12,260 bases of DNA from Candidatus Gastranaerophilales bacterium (GTDB lineage: Bacteria > Cyanobacteriota > Vampirovibrionia > Gastranaerophilales > Gastranaerophilaceae), in assembly GCA_947625445.1 (NCBI GenBank), contig CANQOM010000036.1, positions 1 through 12,260 of the forward strand. Reading direction: 5' to 3'. A model generated the notes under the pieces. The model was not told the origin of the DNA, ran no database searches, and worked only from the letters and a program-made list of their open reading frames with translations. The position numbers were made by a program, and so were the translations under genes. Shown one piece after another: positions 6,826-12,260 of this stretch. Within the stretch, counting starts at the first letter, position 1. Every line of letters begins with the position of its first letter.

Positions 6826-8163
6826 ATGTCAGAGTTAAAAGATAAAGACGAACAATATAGCATATTTTTGAAATATAAAGAACCTAAAAAACATGAAACA
6901 AAAAGTATATTCGCTTCTTTTAAATTTATTGTTTCATTATTTTTGGTAATTTTATTAGCATATGTTTTGTCGATAGTATTTAATAATTTTGATAATATTG
7001 AAGAATTGTTTTCTAATTATACACAAATGAAAATAGCGGAAGTAAAAGAACAAACGAGAGAGGATTTAAGACCTTCAAAATTCAATTTTAAGATGTTAAG
7101 TAAATATCAAAATATATTGGTTTTAGGAGTTGATACAAACGGCCCGAATACACTGCCGTTTTCAGGTGTGCGTTCGGATACTATAATTATATTGAGTATA
7201 GATATACACGGAAAAAGTGTAAATGCTATATCTATACCAAGGGACAGTAAAGTGTATCTTGCTGATGAACATGGAATTCAAAAAATAAATTCTGCGTATG
7301 CTTTGGGTGGAATTGAATTAACTAAAAAAACTATAGAAGAAACATTAGGTATAAAAATTCATAATTATATAGTTGTAAATACCGAAGGTGTTAGAAAGCT
7401 TATCGATGCTATAGGCGGAGTGCCTATACATATAGATAGTAAGATGCATTATAGGGATTATAGCGCAAAACTTAATATTAATTTTGATAAAGGTGATTAC
7501 ATTCTTAACGGGAAAGAAGCTGAAGAATATTTAAGATTCAGAAAAGATTCTTTAGGTGATATAGGAAGAGTTCATCGTCAACAAAAATTTATAAAGGCTT
7601 TAATAGAAAAAATAAAATCTCCCGACGCATTAAGAAAAATTCCTGAAGCTCTTAAAATAGCAAGTCTTTATACAAGAACAGATTTAAATTTATATCAAAT
7701 GTCTCAATATGCAGCAATAGCCAGAGAAATAGATTTAAATAAAGTAGAATTTATGATGCTTCCCGGTGCTCCAAATAAAAAAGGAATTATAAGCTATTGG
7801 ATTCTTGATCCGGATAAAACACAACAAACTATTAACAGGCTTATATACAGAAAAAAAGCTGATATGTCTAATGAAGAAATTTCTATAGGGATTTTATATT
7901 CAAGAGATAAAGAACCTCAAGCTTTTGAAATTAAAGAAGAATTAAGAACATTGGGTTATGAAGTTAATTGTATAGGTAAATCTTCTCAAATAGAAAAATC
8001 TGAAATAGTTGGTTTTAACACATTAATAACAAAGGATATTATTAAGTCAATTCGAAGAAATGTCAGTGATATTTCCCATTTTAAATATGTGCATAATCCG
8101 GTCAGAACTTATTGTAATTCCAGCGATATTGTAATAACTTTAAAAGGTGAAGAAAATTTATAA
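6826..8163 (+). CDS. LytR-CpsA-Psr (LCP) family cell-envelope polymer transferase
   Basis: Membrane-anchored LCP phosphotransferase, expected to attach undecaprenyl-pyrophosphate-linked glycopolymers to the cell wall outside the membrane. The layout of the 445 residues is a charged cytoplasmic N-terminus (1-30), one membrane helix (about 31-53), a linker, then the LCP domain (about 95-265). Domain motifs are LVLGVDTN, VRSDTI with Arg116 and Asp118, SIPRDS with Arg139/Asp140, KINSAYALGG (153-162), LIDAIGGVPI, EYLRFRKD with Arg237/Arg239, and DIGRVHRQQ (245-253). These are the conserved Arg/Asp residues that bind metal-pyrophosphate and lipid in characterised LCP proteins. Residues about 350-445 form a separate alpha/beta-looking tail (SIGILYSRDKEPQAFEIKEELRTLGYEV) that resembles a diverged LytR_C domain. 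AAGGA precedes the ATG by 10 bases. hisG follows after 26 bases. The acceptor polymer is unknown. Confidence 0.92.
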   Translation: MSELKDKDEQYSIFLKYKEPKKHETKSIFASFKFIVSLFLVILLAYVLSIVFNNFDNIEELFSNYTQMKIAEVKEQTREDLRPSKFNFKMLSKYQNILVLGVDTNGPNTLPFSGVRSDTIIILSIDIHGKSVNAISIPRDSKVYLADEHGIQKINSAYALGGIELTKKTIEETLGIKIHNYIVVNTEGVRKLIDAIGGVPIHIDSKMHYRDYSAKLNINFDKGDYILNGKEAEEYLRFRKDSLGDIGRVHRQQKFIKALIEKIKSPDALRKIPEALKIASLYTRTDLNLYQMSQYAAIAREIDLNKVEFMMLPGAPNKKGIISYWILDPDKTQQTINRLIYRKKADMSNEEISIGILYSRDKEPQAFEIKEELRTLGYEVNCIGKSSQIEKSEIVGFNTLITKDIIKSIRRNVSDISHFKYVHNPVRTYCNSSDIVITLKGEENL

Positions 8164-8189
8164 TTAACATAAGAATAGAAGGTAAAGAG

Positions 8190-9056
8190 ATGGATATGTT
8201 AAAGATTGCTATCCCGAATAAGGGAAGATTATCTGAAAAAATATATGATTTATTAAATTGTGCAGGTCTTGTTTTTCCTTCAAAAGATGAAAGAACTCTG
8301 CAAGTTACAACTAAGGATAAAAAATATTCAATAATATTTGTCAGAACACAAGATATACCTATGTTTGTTGAAAACGGTATAGCAGATATCGGGTTTACAG
8401 GATTTGATATTTTAACTGAATTAAAATCTGATGTAGATAAAATAATGGATTTAGATTTTGGATACTGTGAAATGGTAGTGGCAGTTAAAGAAGAAGATTC
8501 TTATAAAGTATCACAAGATTTACCCCAAAATTTAAAAGTTGCAACCTCTTTTCCTAATATTGCTAAAGAATATTTTCAAAAACTGGGGAAAAATCCTAAA
8601 ATAATAGAAGTATCCGGAGCAACAGAAATAACACCAAGATTGGGTTTGGCTGATGTTGTTGTTGATATTACTTCGTCAGGGACTACTTTAAAATCTAATA
8701 AACTTAGAATTATTGATAAAATTTTAGAATCAACTGCAGTTGTTATTTCCAATAAAAATTTAAACGCAGAAAAACAAGAAAAAACTCAAATTATATTAAG
8801 AGCTTTAAAATCAGTAATAGATGCAAGACAAAAAAAATATTTGATGGCGCATGTACCAAAAAGTTCATTAGATGAAATAAGAAGCTTTCTTCCCGGACTC
8901 TCATCACCTACAATTATGACTTTGGCAGGTGATGATGAACATGTTGTTATGCACGTTGTAGTTGATGCAGATAAGGTCTTTGACAGTATTGACAAACTTA
9001 AAAAACTCGGAGGACAAGGTATTTTAATAATGACAGTTGATCAAATGGTGAGATAA
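8190..9056 (+). CDS. hisG: ATP phosphoribosyltransferase HisG, long form
   Basis: Catalyses the first, feedback-controlled step of histidine synthesis: ATP plus PRPP to phosphoribosyl-ATP. The start IAIPNKGRL (6-14), the DIGFTGFDIL segment (66-75) and GATEITPRLGLADVVVDI (143-160) identify the catalytic domain. The PRPP loop is VVDITSSGTTLKSN (157-170). At 288 residues it is the long form, with a C-terminal regulatory domain (about 212-286; MAHVPKSSL, LPGLSSPTIMTL) that binds histidine in characterised enzymes, so no HisZ subunit is needed. The ATG at 8190 has AGAAGG about 9 bases upstream; an in-frame ATG at 8196 is also possible. No other his gene is in the window. The leader is only 26 bases, so no histidine attenuator is present here. 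mazG begins one base after its stop. Confidence 0.96.
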   Translation: MDMLKIAIPNKGRLSEKIYDLLNCAGLVFPSKDERTLQVTTKDKKYSIIFVRTQDIPMFVENGIADIGFTGFDILTELKSDVDKIMDLDFGYCEMVVAVKEEDSYKVSQDLPQNLKVATSFPNIAKEYFQKLGKNPKIIEVSGATEITPRLGLADVVVDITSSGTTLKSNKLRIIDKILESTAVVISNKNLNAEKQEKTQIILRALKSVIDARQKKYLMAHVPKSSLDEIRSFLPGLSSPTIMTLAGDDEHVVMHVVVDADKVFDSIDKLKKLGGQGILIMTVDQMVR

Positions 9057-9057
9057 T

Positions 9058-9834
9058 ATGAATTATCCTAATTTAGAACGTTTAATAGAAATAATAGAAA
9101 TATTAAGAAGTGAAAATGGATGTAGTTGGGACAGAGAACAGACTCATGCGACTTTAAAAAGAAATATGTTAGAAGAAGCCTATGAAGCAGTTGATGCTAT
9201 TGATGATAATGATGTTAAACATCTTCAGGAAGAATTGGGTGATGTACTTCTACAGGTTGTTTTACATTCTCAGATTGCAAAAGAATATAATGAGTTTAAT
9301 ATAGAAGATGTTGCAAAAGGAATTTCAGACAAATTAGTTCACAGACATCCGCATGTTTTTGGGAATGTTAAAGTAAATTCTACTGATGAAATTTTAGATA
9401 ATTGGGAAAAGTTAAAAAAAGAAGAAAAGCCTCACAGAACATCTCTAATGGACGGAATATCAAAAAGCCAGTCTGCATTAATGAGCGCACAAAAAATAAG
9501 TAAAAAAGCAGTTAAAGTTGGTTTTGAATGGCCTAATGAATCCTCTTTATATGATTGTGTTTTATCTGAAATTGATGAATTTCGTAATGCCAAAACATTT
9601 GAAAATAAAGAAGAAGAACTCGGAGATATTTTATTTGCGGTTGTTAACCTTGCCAGATGGAATAAAATTGATGCTGAACAAGCTTTATTAAAGGCTAATA
9701 AAAAATTCATTAACAGATTTAAATTGATGGAAAAAAATGCAAATAAATCACTTGAGCACTTGAACCTTCAAGAGTGGGATGAACTTTGGAAAAAGGCTAA
9801 AAAAGAAAGTTGTCAGAGTAAATTTATACAATAA
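9058..9834 (+). CDS. mazG: Nucleoside triphosphate pyrophosphohydrolase MazG
   Basis: Hydrolyses (d)NTPs, including damaged ones, to monophosphates and pyrophosphate, and in some bacteria lowers ppGpp signalling. The 258 residues hold two MazG folds. The first (about 20-100) has CSWDREQTH, LEEAYE (38-43) and EELGD (58-62), followed by LVHRHPHVFG. The second (about 150-225) has GFEWPN, SEIDEF (170-175) and EEELGDILFAVVN (185-197), with RWNKIDAEQAL after it. The ExxE-12-28-ExxD metal-binding pattern is intact in both. Length and layout match full-size MazG rather than the single-domain antitoxin-like forms. GGTGAG lies just before the ATG within the end of hisG, so translation is probably coupled. 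Its companion gene mazF is absent. Confidence 0.95.
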   Translation: MNYPNLERLIEIIEILRSENGCSWDREQTHATLKRNMLEEAYEAVDAIDDNDVKHLQEELGDVLLQVVLHSQIAKEYNEFNIEDVAKGISDKLVHRHPHVFGNVKVNSTDEILDNWEKLKKEEKPHRTSLMDGISKSQSALMSAQKISKKAVKVGFEWPNESSLYDCVLSEIDEFRNAKTFENKEEELGDILFAVVNLARWNKIDAEQALLKANKKFINRFKLMEKNANKSLEHLNLQEWDELWKKAKKESCQSKFIQ

Positions 9835-9928
9835 GTTAAATCTGGCAAATATGCACTGTAAATAAATGAATGTAATCAAGCCTGTATATGCAGTGAAGCA
9901 AAATGTGATTAACTTTACGGTTGTAACA
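9833..9928. other. Convergent intergenic gap with nested inverted repeats
   Basis: Between mazG and the convergent unknown gene. AAGTTAAATC (9833-9842) can pair with GATTAACTT (9907-9915) with one bulge. Inside it, CACTGTAAATA (9854-9864) can pair with TATATGCAGTG (9885-9895) with one mismatch and one G-T pair. A third weak bulged pairing joins GTGATTAAC (9905-9913) to the TAACAC side at 9924-9929. No long T-run follows on either strand. It may help end transcription from both sides or be chance in AT-rich DNA. Confidence 0.25.
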
Positions 9929-9945
9929 CTAAATTAAATCTATAA

Positions 9946-10716
9946 TTATTTATCTGTCATTAAAAATAAGCTTACTAAATCGTTTATTTGAGTAACAGTT
10001 TTTTGATAATCTTGAACGGATTGTTCAAGCTGCATAATATTAGTTTTATATTCCTGAATTTTAATCATACACTCTCTTGTAGAAATGTTTAATTGTTCTT
10101 GAACTTCTTGAGCTTCTTTTAAAACATTATTCATAGGAATCCCCATTGCTTCAAGAGTTTGTTTTATAATTAAAGCACCTGTTTGTTTGGAAACACCTGC
10201 AGGCAGGCTAGCTATTAAATTTCTCAACACCGCAACATTGGAAGGTAAATTAATTTGATTTGGCTGAACAAATATAGTTTTATTTTTTTCTTGTTCAAAA
10301 TTGGTTTGTTTTAATATTTGAGGTTGAGGTGTAACATTAAAACCTGACATTATTTTAGGTTCTTCCTTGATTTGTTTATTAACTGTTATCTGTTCAGGTT
10401 TTGTATTTATGTTGATTTCATTAATAATATTTTCATTTTCTTCCGTAATAGAATCATTAATGATAGGTTCTTGTGAAGTTTCAGATTCTTTTAATGACGG
10501 TATGTCTTCTTCAACAATTAAATTATCAAATGTTTCTAATTCTTCTTTATCAGATTCATTATTTAATACTTCAACTTCATTTATATTTGTTAAAGGAACT
10601 GAATTTGATAACAAACTTTCATTATCATCAACAGGAGTAATATCTGCTTCTGCTTGTCGTTTTAATGCTTCAACAATTTTTTTCCCTACACCTTCAGGGA
10701 GTTGATTTCTTGCCAT
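9946..10716 (-). CDS. Unknown protein: acidic linker plus helical C-terminal domain
   Basis: I do not recognise a characterised family. The 256 residues divide into three parts. The N-terminus is a short basic-ending helix-like segment (1-20, MARNQLPEGVGKKIVEALKR). Residues about 21-145 are a low-complexity linker rich in Glu, Asn, Ser and Ile, probably disordered. The C-terminal part (about 150-256) is ordered-looking and helical: NVAVLRNLIASLPAGVSKQ, then GALIIKQTLEAMGI, then a long glutamine-rich helix with heptad-like hydrophobic spacing (about 195-250). It has no signal peptide or membrane segment, so it is probably cytoplasmic. This architecture resembles adaptor or scaffold proteins, but that is only inference. 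The start is well supported by AAGAGG seven bases upstream and by a promoter at 10747-10775. It lies downstream of the parvulin gene with its own promoter. Confidence 0.85.
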   Translation of the reverse strand: MARNQLPEGVGKKIVEALKRQAEADITPVDDNESLLSNSVPLTNINEVEVLNNESDKEELETFDNLIVEEDIPSLKESETSQEPIINDSITEENENIINEININTKPEQITVNKQIKEEPKIMSGFNVTPQPQILKQTNFEQEKNKTIFVQPNQINLPSNVAVLRNLIASLPAGVSKQTGALIIKQTLEAMGIPMNNVLKEAQEVQEQLNISTRECMIKIQEYKTNIMQLEQSVQDYQKTVTQINDLVSLFLMTDK

Positions 10717-10746
10717 AAATAGACCTCTTAACTTTTGAACAGTAGA

Positions 10747-10775
10747 ATTATATCTAAAAAAAATTATTTATTCAA
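10747..10775 (-). promoter_or_regulatory. Strong sigma-70 promoter for the unknown 256-residue protein
   Basis: On the minus strand, -35 TTGAAT (10775-10770) and a perfect -10 TATAAT (10752-10747) are 17 bases apart. Transcription would begin near 10740, giving a leader of about 24 bases with an AAGAGG ribosome-binding site. The -35 box lies within the last codons of the parvulin gene, so the unknown gene can be expressed independently. Confidence 0.65.
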
Positions 10776-11216
10776 GAATTTATCTATATCATTTGTATTA
10801 AAAAAACTTGAATAATATCTTCTTTCAAAATTTTCTTTATCAGAAAAATATTTAATTCTGTATACTTTTGCAATATGCCAACCAACTTTAGTTTTAAATG
10901 GTTCTGAGACTTTTCTCTCAGGTAATTTAAATGCTACATCGGTAAATTCAGGCAATAATCTTTCTTTTTCATTGTAACCCAAATCGCCGCCATTCTCTTT
11001 TGACGGACATTTTGAATACTTATGTGCTAAGTCTTCAAAATTTTTGCCTTCTTTTTCTATTTGATTTTTAATATCAATAGCTTCTTTTTCAGTATCTACA
11101 AGAATATGAGATACTCTTACAGTCTGAATATCAGGGTATTTTTTAAAATAGGAAAACGGAAAATATATACTGTAGATTACTAAAATAATACATGCTATCT
11201 TAAGAACAATTTTCAT
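10764..11216 (-). CDS. Membrane-anchored parvulin-type peptidyl-prolyl isomerase (PpiC domain)
   Basis: Cis-trans isomerisation of prolyl bonds, assisting protein folding. The 150 residues start with a hydrophobic helix (about 4-22) without an obvious cleavage site, so the domain is probably tethered outside the cytoplasmic membrane. The PpiC domain covers about 34-122. It has VSHILV with His37, the DLAHKYSKCPSKENGGDLG stretch (62-80), LLPEF (87-91), SEPFKTKVGWHI (104-115) and the second conserved His114. The SKCPS segment is typical of the small single-domain (Par10-like) parvulins, while SurA/PrsA-type proteins are larger. I chose the ATG at 11216, with GAGG six bases upstream; an in-frame ATG at 11228 would add MRFR but lacks a clear ribosome-binding site. 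A promoter at 11243-11271 lies in the end of the upstream kinase gene. Confidence 0.9.
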   Translation of the reverse strand: MKIVLKIACIILVIYSIYFPFSYFKKYPDIQTVRVSHILVDTEKEAIDIKNQIEKEGKNFEDLAHKYSKCPSKENGGDLGYNEKERLLPEFTDVAFKLPERKVSEPFKTKVGWHIAKVYRIKYFSDKENFERRYYSSFFNTNDIDKFLNK

Positions 11217-11242
11217 TCTAAACCTCATAATCTTTTACTAGT

Positions 11243-11271
11243 ATTATACATAAAATTTATTAATATGTCGA
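11243..11271 (-). promoter_or_regulatory. Strong sigma-70 promoter for the parvulin gene
   Basis: On the minus strand, -35 TCGACA (11271-11266; five of six consensus bases) and a perfect -10 TATAAT (11248-11243) are 17 bases apart. Transcription would begin near 11236, about 20 bases before the chosen ATG at 11216. The -35 box lies in the last codons of the ROK kinase gene. This is the best promoter match in the window. Confidence 0.7.
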
Positions 11272-12183
11272 AAACTTTTCACAGGCAAGCAATGCAGCTC
11301 CAATCATGCCTGAGTAATTGCCTGCACCTGCCAATTTGACTTTTACATCAGATACTACTATTTCTTTATTTATTGCATTTTGTATTTCTTCTGTATCAAT
11401 AAACTCTCCCATTCCTCCTGAAATGATTATACTTTCAGGGTCAAATATGTTTGCAATATTGATTAATCCTATGATTAAATCTTTTTTCCATATATCAAAA
11501 ACTTTTAGTGAATATTCATCATTTTCTTTTATTCCTGCAATAATATCGTAGGTTGTAATTTCATTAGGTGTTTTATTTTTGAAAATAGAGTATTTAAAAG
11601 TTTCATCATTAAGAGCAGTTTCATAAGCGGTATTTTTAAGTCCAGTACCTGAAGCATAACTCTCATAGCAATCTTTTCTTTTACAAGTACAAATTCTGCC
11701 TTTAGAGTTAATTTTCATACTTCCTACTTCACCGCCTCTGCCGGATTTGCCTCTTAAAAGTCTTCCGTCTGTTATAAATCCTCCTCCAACGCCTGTACCT
11801 ATAGTTATTGTTATTGTATTTTGTTCTCCTTTTGCTGCCCCGATTTTATATTCAGCCCATGCTGCCGCATTGGCGTCATTTTCTACGTATACTTGTTTAT
11901 TGCTTAATTGTGAAAAATTTAACTTATTATAACCTTCAGGCATATTTGGAGTTGAAGATTCTACAGATGTATTTGATATATTTACCGCACCGGCAGTTGC
12001 AAATGATACTATATCAATTTCATTTTCATATTCTTTTATTATTTTTTTGAACAGATTTTGTAATTCTTCAATATTTTTTGGAGTTGAAGTTCTTTTAATT
12101 TCTTTTAAAAATTCTCCGTTTTCATTAATAACACTATATACGATTTTAGTTCCGCCTACATCTATTGCTAAAACCTTTGTCAT
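11260..12183 (-). CDS. ROK-family sugar kinase, probable N-acetylmannosamine kinase
   Basis: ATP-dependent phosphorylation of a hexose or N-acetylhexosamine. The ROK fold is clear in 307 residues: DVGGTK (8-13) phosphate loop, VENDANAAAWAE (100-111) with catalytic Asp103, TIGTGVGGGFI (127-137), GGEVG (150-154), SGGMG (255-259) and GAGNYSGMIGAALLA (286-300). The zinc motif is present as CTCKRKDC (Cys165, Cys167, Cys172) with Glu174 after it. However, the histidine normally following GEVG/GEIG, which contacts sugar and zinc, is Ser155, and the Gly of CxCG is Lys168. The gene starts one base inside the stop of a nanE-like gene, with AAGAGG before the ATG. NanE makes N-acetylglucosamine-6-phosphate from the product of NanK, so ManNAc kinase is the leading guess. 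Glucokinase or another amino-sugar kinase remains possible. Family is certain; substrate is inferred from context. Confidence 0.88.
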   Translation of the reverse strand: MTKVLAIDVGGTKIVYSVINENGEFLKEIKRTSTPKNIEELQNLFKKIIKEYENEIDIVSFATAGAVNISNTSVESSTPNMPEGYNKLNFSQLSNKQVYVENDANAAAWAEYKIGAAKGEQNTITITIGTGVGGGFITDGRLLRGKSGRGGEVGSMKINSKGRICTCKRKDCYESYASGTGLKNTAYETALNDETFKYSIFKNKTPNEITTYDIIAGIKENDEYSLKVFDIWKKDLIIGLINIANIFDPESIIISGGMGEFIDTEEIQNAINKEIVVSDVKVKLAGAGNYSGMIGAALLACEKFSTY

Positions 12184-12260
12184 TAAATACCTCTTTCAAT
12201 AAACCTTTTAACTATTAACTGCGGACGTGTAACGGCTGAACCTATTACAACAGAGAGAGC
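12183..12260 (-). CDS. nanE: Probable N-acetylmannosamine-6-phosphate 2-epimerase NanE, last 25 codons
   Basis: The minus strand is open from the window edge to TAA at 12185-12183. The 25 residues include VVIGSAVTRPQLIVKRFIE. The combination of GSAxTRP and a following RRF/KRF helix is the characteristic C-terminal end of NanE-type TIM-barrel epimerases, whose terminal phosphate-binding segment is GSAITRP. NanE interconverts ManNAc-6-phosphate and GlcNAc-6-phosphate in sialic acid and ManNAc breakdown. The stop overlaps the ROK kinase ATG by one base (TAATG), so the two are co-translated. Only the tail is visible; another phosphate-binding TIM-barrel epimerase is the alternative. Confidence 0.7.
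   Translation of the reverse strand, partial: ALSVVIGSAVTRPQLIVKRFIERGI

Noticed and set aside
8164..8189. Histidine attenuator or T-box ahead of hisG
   Set aside because: The gap is only 26 bases, with no room for a leader peptide or the conserved T-box structure.
10280..10655. Repetitive-looking sequence in the acidic linker as a repeat array
   Set aside because: The codons are similar in composition but there is no fixed-length repeat unit; it is low-complexity coding sequence.
10367..10705. Plus-strand open frame of 112 codons opposite the unknown protein's acidic linker
   Set aside because: The minus frame has a strong promoter and ribosome-binding site and a plausible ordered C-terminal domain. 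The plus frame is Ser/Phe/Ile-rich, as expected for the complement of Glu/Asn codons.
11217..11228. Longer parvulin start at 11228 (MRFR extension)
   Set aside because: GAGG lies at the right distance for the ATG at 11216 and not for 11228.

Overview
The window is AT-rich bacterial chromosome carrying ordinary, densely packed genes. There are no phage, insertion-sequence, CRISPR or RNA genes that I can see. The gene set combines a cyanobacteria-like OmpR-type regulator, a LytR-CpsA-Psr protein, a methionine-gamma-lyase-like (former 'aluminum resistance') protein, long-form HisG and an orphan coiled-coil protein. With the very low GC, this best fits a gut Gastranaerophilales/Melainabacteria (non-photosynthetic Cyanobacteria relative). 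That placement is inference; an AT-rich Clostridia-type genome is the main alternative.

Layout. (1) 3-1801, plus strand: the 3' end of plsY (phospholipid acyltransferase), then a malic enzyme whose start overlaps the plsY stop by one base. The malic enzyme is unusual: its substrate-binding domain appears to be partly duplicated, with the catalytic Tyr motif in one copy and the catalytic Lys motif in the other. (2) 5393-1798, minus strand: a four-gene operon of response regulator, membrane sensor kinase, tadA (tRNA adenosine deaminase) and a DUF2400/TIGR02757 protein, with spacings of 8, -11 and -1 bases. Its last gene collides with the malic enzyme, and the two stop codons share the bases TTAA. 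(3) 5481-9834, plus strand, divergent from the two-component operon: a PLP-dependent methionine-gamma-lyase-like gene, a 118-base gap with a weak terminator and promoter, then an LCP protein, hisG and mazG as a likely operon. (4) 9835-9945: a short convergent gap with nested inverted repeats. (5) 12260-9946, minus strand: the last 25 codons of a nanE-like gene, a ROK-family sugar kinase overlapping it by one base, a membrane-anchored parvulin, and a 256-residue protein of unknown function. The last two genes each have a near-consensus sigma-70 promoter set inside the 3' end of the preceding gene.

Functional picture. Most genes are housekeeping: phospholipid synthesis, C4 acid metabolism, tRNA wobble editing, envelope polymer attachment, the first step of histidine synthesis and nucleotide-pool sanitation. 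The nanE tail beside the ROK kinase points to amino-sugar (N-acetylmannosamine/sialic acid) use, as expected for a gut organism. The most noteworthy items are the rearranged malic enzyme, the unassigned 256-residue protein, the ROK kinase lacking its usual active-site/zinc histidine, and the sensor kinase with an altered ATP-binding G1 box. I see no clearly new multi-gene system.
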